DNA of 64,000 nucleotides from Lumbricus rubellus. Its lineage: Eukaryota > Annelida > Clitellata > Crassiclitellata > Lumbricidae. A program made the position numbers and the translations under genes. A model generated the notes under the pieces. That model ran no database searches. It saw only the letters and a program-made list of their open reading frames with translations, and was not told where the DNA came from. The stretch is from assembly GCA_945859605.1 (NCBI GenBank), contig OX243817.1, forward strand, positions 19,133,156 through 19,197,155. Reading direction: 5' to 3'. Of the stretch, positions 45,001 through 53,635 are shown piece after piece (the first letter of the stretch is position 1; the number at the start of each line of letters is the position of its first letter).

Positions 45001-48000
45001 TATTCAATCATAAGAGTTATTTTTTTCACTTTCTCATAATTTTCAGACTTGCGTAGGCCCGTGAAAAGTTTGTTGACCCTAGGCATGGTGCACTGCCTAC
45101 GCTGCCTGATGGATTATGCTGCACTAGTCTTATGTAAATCTCCTGGTTTTTTTCTGCCATTGCTATCTTCAATGCTCCCATCATGACTTGGGTGGTATAC
45201 CAATCTCCAACAGTCACTGATCTTTGGTAAGAACAGTCAGCCTTCAAATATGATATCATGCTTTGAAGAACAGACAGCAAAGAAAGTGGCACGGCCATTT
45301 AGATGAAGAGCATTAAAAATTACATATCTCAAAAAGTTTTTGCATTGCAGTACTTATAGATGTCAATCCCAGGCATTTCCAGGCTGAGTTGCGTTATCTA
45401 GGAAGTATCGTAGGCAGAGGCGTTTTTGCAGTTCCCTAAACCGTAAGAAAAGTTGGAAATAGTTTAAATCTTGAGAGGCTGATCCTCAACTTTCCAGTCA
45501 AGAGTGGTGTTTTGCTCCAAATTTGACAGTGTCTGAATTGCTATGGTAGTGAGCAACAGGTGTAGGAATTCTGGAATTAGATTGTCAGACTATTTTAGAA
45601 TTTGTAATCCTCTACAGCTGAAGTATGTCTTCTGTAAGCTCATCAAAGTGCAGTTGTATCAATCGTTTGTATATAGTTTTGTATAACAGTGAATGAGATA
45701 TGGATCAATTGTGATTTCTAGCAAAACATTGAGATCCAGTAGATATGTAAAGTTTTAAGGAAAAACAGGGTGTCATTTGCCTTTCTTGTTGGGTTAACAT
45801 GTTGACCGCCTACACGCCATGTTAAATGACTGCACCCAGTACGAGTTAACTCGTACTGGGTGGTCAACGTGTTAAACAAAGCTGTAAAACCGTACATTTT
45901 TTATAGCTTTTTGTAGTTCTTTCTGCTCGTGTGGTATCATACTACTGTTTAATGATGCTTGTAATGACAAGTATTAGCGTCAACTGCATCACCCTCCTCT
46001 TTTATCTGACCTTGGGATTGGCACCACAGGTCTGATAATGGCAGTGGCAAAGTTTCTGCTTCTATGCTTTGCAGAATTGCAGTGAGTTTCAGCATGGCTA
46101 ATTAATTCCACAGTGAGTGCAGCAGAGTGGTACTGCCCTTTGCGACATGAAAAGTTTCTGTTAATGTATTGTTTTTTTTAAAAATTTAGTTTGACATTGA
46201 TGTGTTTCATTAGCATCCTTTAGTTTATACAGATTTTATAAATGCGACATTTGATTTTGATGTATTTTAATTTTAATTTTTTCCATTTAGCGTTGCAGGC
46301 ACTCCAGTGGTACATCATGAACTGGTGATTTTTCAGTGTTGCCTGATATTTAGTTACAGATATTTTGAGTGAGACAAATATTTGAGTGTTGTATTTTATT
46401 CTGTAGCATGAAACATCACCCACCCTAGCCGTCTGTCTAACTCCTTGCCTAACTCTCTGGATCTTGACCGCTGCCTATTGACTTTGTTTTGATTGAGCGC
46501 CTGTGAATAAACTGGTTCCCGTGACTTAGCTTTTTGTGTGTGCTGTGAAAGTTCCGTGTTTGTTGCGATTAAGATATGATTGTTCTAGTGCTTGATTGTC
46601 TTCTACTTTTTCCGCAGTTTATTTGTTGTTTCACCAATTCATTGATTTATTTCTTTTGTGATAGAAATTCAACAATGACTGGTGGATTGGGAGGCTTGTG
46701 AAGGAAGGCGCCGATATTGGTTTCATCCCAAGCCCTGCGAAGCTGGAAAGCCTGCGAACTGTACAGGGCAACCCGACTCAACCTAAACCTGCTAGACTGT
46801 ACACCAGGTACAAACAACTCAGCCAAAATCCTATTCATAGATTTGCAAATTTTTACAATGCCTTTTGAAGCGGAAGCTCTGTTAGATGCTTCTAACCTAG
46901 CAACACAAAATTACATTTGAGCAGTGATCTGTTTACTGATGGAATAGATTCAAAGCAGGTGAAAGTGTGCGTATACATGCTGTATCAGGTTAAGAACTAG
47001 GAAAATGGTTTACAAATGATGGATCGACCATGGTAGTGCCTGCATCTGAAAGGTAGTGCCTGCATGTGAATGGTAGTGCCTGCATGTACGATGGTAGTGC
47101 CTTCAACATCTAAGTTTGGAATGAATAACAAGGAAGGCACCTTGCGTTGTGAGTAAAAACAATCTGCAACCTGATACGGACGACACAGATCTGTACTTAG
47201 CTTTCAAGATAAGATCGAGTCAATAGCCAGCAAGCCACAAGTTGGGAACAGCTGTTTTAGACAGTATGTGTGCAATTGATGGGCCAGCATATTCATTTTT
47301 CAGACCAATACCATTTACAAGCACAGGTTTAGCAATTCAGTGTCCTATAAAAAGTTGTAAACATTTTGATTCAAAGCTTTTAGACTAGTGCAAGACACAG
47401 GCTGCACCCGGGGCAGCGACTGTTGGAGGTGGTGAGGAGTAGGAAGTTGAACTACTTTGGATACATAATATCAGAGCAGACAATTAATCTACCGTACTTC
47501 ATATGTCAGGGCTATGTGAATTTAACAAGAGCCCGAGGAATACCGAGGAGACGCTGGATGGACGATATTGAGGCATGGATGGGGTTTTCGATGGTGGATT
47601 GCATAAGGAGAGCGAGGGACAGAGAGGGATGGAGGAAACTGAAGTCGTTGGCTCTGGTCTCCGATCCGCAGTAATGAGGATGGTCAAGGTGATGATGATG
47701 AAGACACATGCTAAAATGTGATAGAATTCCATGAATACAACATGTCAGACGGAGGAGTCTATAAAAAGTGAAAAATATCAACATAATTGTAACTAAGTTC
47801 ATTTTGATATTGATTTGTTATGCATGAGCGTAGTGCTAATGACACAATGTTCAGTGACTTGAATGTTTTCGTTTTGCAGTAAAACAAGTTCGGCTTCAAA
47901 TGTAGATAACTTATTCAACTCAAAGTCTTCTAACTCTCGCGGCTCAACTCCTCCAACACCTGGTGAGTACAATGTACATCATAGCTGACTCTTCTTTCCT

Positions 48001-51000
48001 GACTCACTCTTCATTGGATCCCAGATGCAGTTGCAGTGACTGTCCAAATAACAAACACATGGGACCCATAAAGGAATCAAGCAAGGGGCTGTTTGACACC
48101 TGTTGGAGCTACAGGCATGAAGGCAAGAATGATGGATGGTAAAGAGGAAAAGAAAATAGGATTAGAGTGAGGGGAGATGAAGATTGGGTAGAGAAATCTA
48201 GGGCGGGGGGTGTATTAAGAAATCTTGGAGATGCATTTGTGTAAGTTCGCTGTTTGAATGAGAGAATATTTAGCGAAGAAAGGAAATGGAGAGAGTAGAA
48301 TAAGAATTGATGGTAACAGACCTACCACTGAAATAGTGAATACAACGCGGAATTTATGAAAGGTGGAAATAAAAGAAGGAAGTATTGTTGAAGTTAGGCC
48401 TGTCAAAATTGTAAAAAAAATGCGTGACCCGGGTACCAAGCTAATTTTCAGCGTCATTGAAAAAATAATATCACTAAGAATGGAAAGTTACGTTGTGCAG
48501 AAGACCGTATTTCATTAAATTTATGTGCACTAGGCTATAATTATATATGAGGGGTAATTGAGCCCCACCAGTAAGTTCAGATAGATATATCTTAGATATA
48601 GTGTTGATCAGTTTTTGACAATTCATCCTCTTACATAGACCACACAGCATGGTTGACCTGCTGAAGTGACTATCCATTGGTGCAACTCAGGCATATTATA
48701 GATGGCATGGGGGAAGCGCTGTTGCGTTCTTTAGTCCGAATAAGTATTCGGTCTTTGATCAGGAGCAGGTAAACATAAAACACGTGATTTGTTTCTCTAC
48801 GAGCAGAGCTATATAAATTATGAGGTACAATTGCGTGGTTGGTTTAAGCAATTCCAGCTGTAGCTCTTCTCACACGAAATATTCTGCAACATATTAGATT
48901 TCACCGCAGTTGTACGTAAACACAATGCAGTTCTTATTGATGGGATTTTGGCGTGCTAGACAGTTCTACACAGAAGCGTCAATCATTGGGCGACTTTGTT
49001 TGCATACTGTTTTTGGTAACGTAGAAGGTTTGTTTTGGTTTAAGTTATAAAGAACCACGCTTTGTATTTTAATTAGTGATGTAACTTGTCTGTCGTGTTT
49101 TCAGATCAGAGCGGCCTAGAGGGAAACTTGGCTGATGACAGTGACAGCCTAAGTAACCAGCGCACATCTAAAAATAGCATGAATCCAATGAGCAAAGAAA
49201 AACGAAAACCGTTCTTCAAAAAGGTTCTTCTTCTTGTTACGAAATTTTGTCGGACTTAAGATTTAATGTGTGAATTCTTGTGATGTTCTCACTCAGCTTT
49301 CTGCTTATAATGCTATATTTCACTATTACTCTCGTTGCTAATTGACTAATAGCAGTCTCTTATAAATGTGTGTTGAATGCTGACGTACCAGAATTGTCTG
49401 ATCATAAAAAGACCATCTGATTTCTACAATTTTCGTTGAGTTCATGGACGTGTGTGCAGATTTGTTATTACGTGGCTACTTGAGCTAACTTTTTTACTTA
49501 CTTACTGTTTGAGCAGCCAGACATGTTTGTTACAAGATAATATAATTTATTACTAGTCAAGACAATTCATCGGGCTCCTTAGCATTGGAGGGACATTATA
49601 TTGTCATCACCACAGTTGCAAGGAGTTCATAATAAGAGATGGCCTATCATTACTTGTCCAACATATATGCTTATGTTCATGATTTAAATACCTAACAATG
49701 AGTAAGCATATTGTTCATTATTTAAAAAGTCAAGTAAATTATTTATTAGTTATTTATTTCTTGCATTTGCTATAGTGCCCATTCAATCTCTGTACTCAGA
49801 AGCGCTCCCGACTACTGCGTGGATACTGCATCGGAGTTTCACGCCGACATGCCTGATCAATTGCAAGTAAAGGACTTGCTCAAGGTTCCTACGCAGTGGC
49901 TTGAGTTGGATTCAAACCTGCAACCATCTGGCTCCAAGGCACCGAACCCACCACTACACCACCGCATCCCACAAATTGATACTGATGCAAAGAGTTGAAT
50001 GTTGCCGTGTTGCAGGTGGAAGCAGTGCCACCGTATGAGGTTGTGCCGTCAATGAGACCGGTTGTTTTGATTGGTCCATCGTTGAAAGGATACGAAGTGA
50101 CAGACATGATGCAAAAGGCACTTTTTGACTTTCTCAAACACAAATTTGAGAATCGGTAAGTCCATGCTGTTTGTTTGTTTGTATATGCGTACTTGTTATA
50201 GCGCCCCTTCAAGCTCTCTCTATACTCAGAGGCGCTCCCGAATGCAGAGTGGACACTGCATTGGAGTTTCACGCCGAAGTGCTGAGCAATCGCAAGTGAA
50301 GGACTTGCTCAAGGTCCCTACGCGGTGGCTTGAGGGTGGATTCGAGCTTCGAACCTTCCGACTCCAAGGCAACCACGCCACCACTACACCACCGTACAAT
50401 TAAATGCTGTGTCTTGTAATCAACTGGATCTTTGGTAAAGATATGAAGAAGTGTGCAGAAACTGCATAAACTCTTCATTTGTCATGCTATAATGGAAAAT
50501 TATTTATGAGTGCTTTTATTATTGTCCTGTTGTGTCATTTATTGAAATAGACTCTTGCAACATGTATGGGTTTAGGCTTGGATTGTGAGACTTTGTTTTA
50601 TATGGCACTTCACTTCTAGTGCAATGTGAAAGCTGCAGAGAATTATCAACATAAATTTCAGAACCATTGCTTAAATGTGTTAGAATTTTGTAATTTCAAT
50701 AAAGGAATAGTAGTAGTGTAGCATGTGCCAGTGTCAAGAAACATTGTCTTAATGTTGCAAGTGCCACTTGCACTGAATGGAATTGTTGAAACTGGAAACA
50801 AAATGCTAAAGGAACTTTTTACTGATTATGCTTGCTTTTACAGTTTGGCAAAAATTGTTTTTTATTCTGCTGTTACACAAAAACTACTGGCTGCCAGGAA
50901 ATTGGGAGTTGAATCTTTCAATTTTCAGGATTTATCCTTGCTTAATAACTGGTAAACGATTTGAATAGTGTGCTATGTTTTCTGCATTCACAGAATTTTT

Positions 51001-53635
51001 TCGCCGTGAAGAGTATCATATCATACAGCAGTGTATCTTCAGTTGCTAATAGCATTTGCACTTTTGCAGTGTTGGTTTATGTTGGAAACCAAGGTAATGT
51101 GTGACAGTAACTGCATTGGTTGTTTTTACCTTGATGCGAGGTGACGTTTAAAGTTATTGTTTCTAGGATAACAATAACGCGAGTGACGGCCGATATTTCG
51201 CTCGCCAAACGTTCGCTTTTGAACAATCCTGGGAAGCGAGCAATCATGGAGCGATCGAATAGTCGATCATCATCCATTGGTATGTTGCACTTAAAAAAAG
51301 CTAAATGATTTCTATTCCACACCTGATTCTACGCTCGTGTGTCATCCATCTGTCTATCATTGCGTCTTTTCGGCCATCATTGGAAATGTGTACATGTGAG
51401 TATTTTTTTAATTGTTGTTGCAACTCTCAGTACTTACTAGAAGCTATTAGAGACTGTGACACACAGGATAGCAACAATGACTTGTATGGTGACTACTAAT
51501 AATATAATTATGATGATAACGTTGAGTGGTATTTCTGCTGTTGTTGCAGTTGAAGTGCAGGGTGAGATAGAGCGTATATTCGAGTTGGCTCGTAGTCTTC
51601 AGCTCGTTGTTCTGGATTGTGATACAATCAACCATCCTTCACAACTCACCAAGACGTCACTTGCTCCTATCATCGTCTATCTCAAGATATCATCTACGAA
51701 GGTAGGCACTTTACATCCGCACATGAAAACAAGAGACTGGGCATGCTAGAGTCTAGTTAAAGCCTCGTGGTCAACCAATACCTGACAGAAGAGAGAACCA
51801 ATTTTAATTATTTATTGGTTATGCTTTATTGTGTTGGTCGTTGCTTGTTCTTTCAGTGCATTGCACATGAGTTATGATAAGAATCGTGCATTTACTGTTG
51901 AGTAAACAGTTTGTTTTAGCAGTCTCTCAAGCTGATCAGTTACTTTAACCCTTTAATGCCGGAGGGTATAAATTTCCCATACCATTTACTACCATCTCGG
52001 CATTAAAGGGTTAATAAGGTCTGTTGAATCAGTTAGATAAGCGAATATTTCTGACTGATTCTACTTTGCTGACAGGTCTTGCAGAAGCTCATCAAGACGA
52101 GAGGCAAGTCGCAGAGTCGCAACATGAACGTTCAGCTTGTCTCTGCGGAAAAGCTGAACCAGTGCAACCCGGTACGTTACAGACCAACTTGCCTATGCTC
52201 TTAACCCTTTAACGAACAGCTACACATGTTTTCAATGCATTCTAGTACATGCTGGTTGTTAAAGGGTTAAAGAAACGTTATAAGAGTTCTTTTTAAGTTT
52301 GTCTTTTCTAATGACATCTCAACACCTAACACATACTTATTGTCAGTGAGAAGAAGGTCAAACCGTGGCATTGAAAGATGTAAACTTCACTTCTTGCGTG
52401 TTGAGGGTCAGTAATACATCCAGGACTGAAAATGAGCTGGATCTGTCTGGGTCTGAGACCCGGCATTGATTTTCGTGACCTGCCGGTGCCGGGTCGCGTG
52501 TTGAACAATTTTGGGCAAAAAGATCAAAAAATAGGTAAAAATGTTATGATTTTGGAAAAATTTTGGCAAATGACTAAAAAGGTCGTCAGAAATATTTTTG
52601 GCTCAAAGGCGTCGGCTCGTCCGCAAAAGTCAGACCCGGCAACTTTTCCAAACCACTTTCAGCCCTGAATACATCATGTCCCTACCTACCCCGATGCTGG
52701 AATAGCTTGAAGGAACTGTTTTTCTCAGTAAGTAAAGAATGCATGCTGAAAATGTTTACTCGTATACAGGCAGCCAGTTTGAAAAATGGAGACCCTAATG
52801 AGATGTTAGTTACCCTGGATTTTTTTAATGCAAAATACAGTTTGATTAGAGTTCCACTTCTGCAGGGTTAAACAGTTTATTCATGTTGGTTTGGAGCGCC
52901 TCTGAGTAGAGATCTTGAAGGGGCGCTATATAAATTTATGTGATTGATTGATTGATTGGTTGATGATTATTTATTTGTTAGGAAATGTTTGACGTCATTC
53001 TGGACGAGAATCAGTTGGACGAGGCATGCGAGCACTTGTCCGAGTACCTAGAGGCCTACTGGCGAGCCACCCACCCTCCGCTCGTGTCACCTACCCAGCA
53101 GTCTTCCAGTCGGAGCGCTCTATCGTCGCACAGCGTCAAAGGCTCACATCCAACTATCTCGCCTCCCGGAGGACATCTCGAAAGACGCAACACCACAGCC
53201 GTGCACAAGCATAAGACGGAAGAGCTGGACGGCAGCCGGGCCAAGGTGAACCTTCGCCCCGAGCAGGAGTCGAGCGCTTACGCGACCCACGAGTCGCCCC
53301 GCTCGATGCTTCGGAATGCTCCCCGCGAGCGCGAATCGATGCAGCCGGTGGCCGGGGATGTTCGCCGGCAACACGACTCGAGGACTCGCGACAGCTACGA
53401 GCAAATCGAGCTGAACTCGTGCTCTCGGCAGCCGTCGACGGTGCGGGGGGACGTGAGCGGCGCGAGCGAGCATCACCCGTTGGACCATCGGGGCCAGAAC
53501 CATGCGCTGGCCCACCAGTTACCGGTTACGACGGCCAGCAGCAAAAACACAAAACCAGCGTGCCGAATAGGAAACGGATCGCCCGGCCGGGACCAGCGCC
53601 AGGCGGCGATCAAGCGAGGCAGTATCGACGTCTAG
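35912..53635 (+). CDS. Voltage-gated calcium channel beta subunit (12 exons, long form ~638 aa)
   Basis: This cytoplasmic subunit binds the alpha-1 pore subunit of high-voltage-activated calcium channels and controls its surface delivery and gating. The long-form exons all join in frame. In order: a variable N terminus with a six-Gln run; [15 protein letters not shown]; an SH3 core ([31 protein letters not shown]; residues about 99-175); a Ser-rich HOOK (about 176-254) ending [10 protein letters not shown]; a guanylate-kinase-like domain (about 255-455) with [47 protein letters not shown] and [17 protein letters not shown]; and a long, poorly conserved C terminus. The splice pattern parallels vertebrate CACNB2/CACNB4. 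A second first exon at 41254 gives a shorter N terminus. As in the family, the kinase-like domain is a binding module, not an enzyme. Confidence 0.96.
36029..37358 (+). other. CACNB intron 1, first part
   Basis: AT-rich, with GT-rich microsatellite-like stretches near 36100-36150 and 36390-36450. No other recognisable feature. Confidence 0.6.
37359..37613. mobile_element. 255-bp TTAA-flanked element, CCCTTTAACTATG type
   Basis: TTAA precedes CCCTTTAACTATG; the right end is TTGTTAAAGGG followed by CTAA (one change). It shares a long interior (AAAAGAAGTGCC, TTTTCAGGTGTGCTGGCC, GACCGTCCTGCC) with the element at 42385-42585. Confidence 0.75.
38067..38126 (+). CDS. CACNB exon 2 (long isoform)
   Basis: Acceptor TGTTTCAG/GGAACA, donor AGACAG/GTTAGT, both phase 0. 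It encodes [20 protein letters not shown], matching the RRSRLKRSDGS and SFVRQ segment of vertebrate beta2/beta4. Confidence 0.93.
38391..38814. mobile_element. Harbinger-type MITE, 424 bp, TTA TSD
   Basis: Inverted ends of about 30 bp read GGCCTCAAAAAAATGTTGTG and, on the other strand, GGCGTAAAAAAAATGTTGTG, both continuing TTTCCGGTAAC. TTA flanks at 38388-38390 and 38815-38817. The interior is AT-rich without a transposase. Confidence 0.85.
38818..39460 (+). other. CACNB intron 2 portion without features
   Basis: AT-rich sequence with several short, unconvincing frames. No repeat family or conserved exon seen. Confidence 0.5.
39461..39545. mobile_element. Decayed hAT left end
   Basis: CAGAGCTGTTCAACATGTGG, then TGATTTCAAGTGG, is a diverged copy of the left end of the element at 15750. 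No right end found. Confidence 0.5.
39883..39990. repeat. (GACA)n microsatellite
   Basis: ACAGACAGAGACAGACAG units over about 105 bp. Confidence 0.92.
40000..41253 (+). promoter_or_regulatory. Candidate promoter and 5' UTR of the short CACNB isoform
   Basis: The alternative first coding exon at 41254 needs its own start of transcription upstream. The stretch is GC-richer than its surroundings, with CAG repeats near 40780-40805 and 40870-40885 and a GCGCGCCCGACCAATGCACG segment (containing CCAAT) near 40950-40970. No TATA box or defined start is visible. Confidence 0.35.
41254..41364 (+). CDS. CACNB alternative first coding exon (short isoform)
   Basis: ATG then 37 codons ([28 protein letters not shown], ending TELLL), donor CTGTTG/GTAAGA in phase 0, so it splices directly to GSADSNYS at 42242 and skips exons 1 and 2. 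Vertebrate CACNB4 likewise has an alternative first exon joined directly to GSADS. There is no homology to the vertebrate alternative peptide; the call rests on ORF, donor, phase and location. Confidence 0.7.
41887..42100 (-). repeat. tRNA-derived SINE, minus orientation (copy 2)
   Basis: Same family as 3081, with tail CACCCCTTCAAGCTC, body and tRNA-like head (GGTTCGAATCC-like, reverse strand). It is followed at 42101 by a CCCCATTTGTA tandem array. Confidence 0.8.
42101..42176. repeat. 15-bp tandem repeat (CCCCATTTGTA type)
   Basis: About five imperfect copies of CCCCATTTGTACCCCATTTA-like units directly beyond the SINE head, about 65 bp before exon 3. Confidence 0.85.
42242..42358 (+). CDS. 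CACNB exon 3
   Basis: Acceptor TTGTATTTCAG/GGTTCG, donor GCCAGG/GTTTGT, both phase 0. It encodes [19 protein letters not shown] and the helix ending LLQLEKAR. Common to both isoforms. Confidence 0.96.
42385..42585. mobile_element. Relative of the 37359 element, ~200 bp
   Basis: Shares AAAAGAAGTGCCAGGACGCC-like and TTTTCAGGTGTGCTGGCC blocks with 37359-37613. The right end is GCCGTTAATGG before TTAA at 42586. The left end is degenerate (GTTACCGTTAATC). Confidence 0.65.
42597..42705 (-). repeat. SINE/LINE tail copy, minus orientation
   Basis: TTTATATAGCGACTTTAAAA, then CTCAGAAGCGCTGCC, as in other tail copies. Confidence 0.6.
43060..43130. mobile_element. 71-bp TTAA-flanked MITE, CCCTTTGAACC type
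   Basis: TTAA at 43056-43059 and 43131-43134; ends CCCTTTGAACCCGG and AGGTTTCAAAGGG. The interior has GGGCCGTTAAAGAGGCC. Distinct core from the other members. Confidence 0.82.
43300..43440 (+). mobile_element. LINE reverse-transcriptase relic (YADD box region)
   Basis: The plus-strand reading [14 protein letters not shown], then [14 protein letters not shown], matches the RT catalytic-loop region (YADDTQLYL) of CR1/L2/Rex-type LINEs, with the second Asp changed to Val. It is a short, dead fragment. Confidence 0.75.
43598..43737. mobile_element. 140-bp TTAA-flanked element with internal hairpins
   Basis: TTAA precedes CCCTTTCGTTACGG; the right end CCATAACGAAAGGA precedes CTAA (one change from TTAA). 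Inside, GGAACCCGTCGCAATGACGG and a near copy form two smaller hairpins (ACCCGTC/GACGGGT). Confidence 0.78.
43827..43949 (+). CDS. CACNB exon 4: SH3 core, first half
   Basis: Acceptor TTTTTCAG/TTGAAG, donor AAAGAG/GTGTCT, both phase 0. It encodes [16 protein letters not shown] and onward through VKDFLHIKE, closely like vertebrate beta subunits. Confidence 0.96.
44112..44312. repeat. Degenerate ~22-bp tandem array (GGTTGCTAAG-AG)
   Basis: About nine diverged units share GGTTGCTA followed by a variable AGAAGGCTG-like part (for example GGTTGCTAAGCAGATTGA). It lies about 160 bp downstream of exon 4. Confidence 0.8.
44320..46664 (+). other. CACNB intron 4 remainder
   Basis: AT-rich, 2.3 kb. Apart from the TTAA element at 45798 I see no recognisable repeat or coding segment. 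Confidence 0.55.
45798..45871. mobile_element. 74-bp TTAA-flanked MITE, CATGTTGACC type
   Basis: TTAA at 45794-45797 and 45872-45875; ends CATGTTGACCGCC and GGTGGTCAACGTG. Same length and inner motifs (CTACACGCCATGTTAA, TACGAGTTAAC) as the element at 602-675. Confidence 0.85.
46665..46807 (+). CDS. CACNB exon 5: SH3 second half and HOOK start
   Basis: Acceptor TTGTGATAG/AAATTC, donor CACCAG/GTACAA. It encodes [20 protein letters not shown], then [10 protein letters not shown]; ends in phase 2. Confidence 0.96.
47031..47102. repeat. ~22-bp tandem repeat (TGGTAGTGCCTGCATGT)
   Basis: Four direct copies of a GGTAGTGCCTGCATSTGAA-like unit within the intron after exon 5. Confidence 0.85.
47390..47674 (+). 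mobile_element. LINE RT C-terminal relic, plus strand
   Basis: The reading [12 protein letters not shown], then [16 protein letters not shown] and RDREGWRKL, matches the end of non-LTR retrotransposon polyproteins (KLxYFGH, GRxRRRWxDDI, RxxW). Ends at TAA 47672-47674. Confidence 0.8.
47880..47962 (+). CDS. CACNB exon 6: HOOK region
   Basis: Acceptor CGTTTTGCAG/TAAAAC, donor CACCTG/GTGAGT. It encodes a Ser-rich stretch ([13 protein letters not shown], then [10 protein letters not shown]) with a split Asp codon at the end. The TPP motif parallels RRPTPP of vertebrates. Confidence 0.9.
47963..49104 (+). other. CACNB intron 6
   Basis: AT-rich, with no repeat family recognised. In vertebrates alternative HOOK exons lie hereabouts; I found no convincing second one. 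Confidence 0.5.
49105..49223 (+). CDS. CACNB exon 7: HOOK region, exon 7A-like
   Basis: Acceptor GTGTTTTCAG/ATCAGA, donor AAAAAG/GTTCTT. It encodes [18 protein letters not shown] and ends [14 protein letters not shown], resembling the vertebrate exon 7A end KEKRMPFFKK. Confidence 0.93.
49764..49978 (-). repeat. tRNA-derived SINE, minus orientation (copy 3)
   Basis: Same family as 3081. It ends within 40 bp of the exon 8 acceptor. Confidence 0.78.
50016..50155 (+). CDS. CACNB exon 8: start of guanylate-kinase-like domain
   Basis: Acceptor GTGTTGCAG/GTGGAA, donor GAATCG/GTAAGT. It encodes [20 protein letters not shown] and [17 protein letters not shown], almost identical to vertebrate beta subunits; ends in phase 2. 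Confidence 0.97.
50167..50400 (-). repeat. tRNA-derived SINE, minus orientation (copy 4)
   Basis: The closest match to copy 1 at 3081 (for example AGGCGCTCCCGAATGCAGAG in both). It starts about 12 bp after the exon 8 donor. With copy 3 it brackets exon 8. Confidence 0.82.
51167..51279 (+). CDS. CACNB exon 9: guanylate-kinase-like domain
   Basis: Acceptor TTGTTTCTAG/GATAAC, donor CCATTG/GTATGT. It encodes [20 protein letters not shown] and [11 protein letters not shown]; phase 1 at the end. Confidence 0.96.
51550..51701 (+). CDS. CACNB exon 10: guanylate-kinase-like domain
   Basis: Acceptor GTTGTTGCAG/TTGAAG, donor ACGAAG/GTAGGC, phase 0 at the end. It encodes [20 protein letters not shown], then [20 protein letters not shown]. 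Confidence 0.97.
51949..52010. mobile_element. 62-bp TTAA-flanked MITE, CCCTTTAATGCCG type
   Basis: TTAA at 51945-51948 and 52011-52014; the ends CCCTTTAATGCCG and CGGCATTAAAGGG are a perfect 13-bp inverted repeat. Best-preserved member of the 9436/19485 family. Confidence 0.9.
52076..52171 (+). CDS. CACNB exon 11: guanylate-kinase-like domain
   Basis: Acceptor TTGCTGACAG/GTCTTG, donor AACCCG/GTACGT, both phase 0. It encodes [20 protein letters not shown], then [12 protein letters not shown]. Confidence 0.97.
52205..52266. mobile_element. 62-bp TTAA-flanked MITE, CCCTTTAACGAAC type
   Basis: TTAA at 52201-52204 and 52267-52270; ends CCCTTTAACGAACAGC and GCTGGTTGTTAAAGGG. Separate core from other members; it lies 30 bp after the exon 11 donor. 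Confidence 0.85.
52421..52667. mobile_element. hAT MITE, 247 bp, perfect 8-bp TSD
   Basis: Starts CAGGACTGAAAATG and ends CACTTTCAGCCCTG. AATACATC flanks it at 52413-52420 and 52668-52675. Confidence 0.9.
52890..52968 (+). repeat. SINE/LINE tail copy with (GATT)n
   Basis: GGAGCGCCTCTGAGTAGAGA, then CTTGAAGGGGCGCTATATAA and GATTGATTGATTG, ending close to the exon 12 acceptor. Confidence 0.7.
52982..53635 (+). CDS. CACNB exon 12: end of GK-like domain and variable C terminus
   Basis: Acceptor TTTGTTAG/GAAATG. It encodes [20 protein letters not shown] and [13 protein letters not shown], the end of the conserved domain, then about 180 residues rich in Ser, Arg, His and Gln with no recognised domain; TAG at 53633-53635. 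The codons of the variable part are GC-rich compared with the other exons, which opens long frames on both strands. Confidence 0.95.
   Translation, partial: EMFDVILDENQLDEACEHLSEYLEAYWRATHPPLVSPTQQSSSRSALSSHSVKGSHPTISPPGGHLERRNTTAVHKHKTEELDGSRAKVNLRPEQESSAYATHESPRSMLRNAPRERESMQPVAGDVRRQHDSRTRDSYEQIELNSCSRQPSTVRGDVSGASEHHPLDHRGQNHALAHQLPVTTASSKNTKPACRIGNGSPGRDQRQAAIKRGSIDV

Noticed and set aside
53144..53515. 123-codon minus-strand ORF opposite the last CACNB exon
   Set aside because: Shadow of GC-rich codons; the + strand reading is in frame with the conserved beta subunit.
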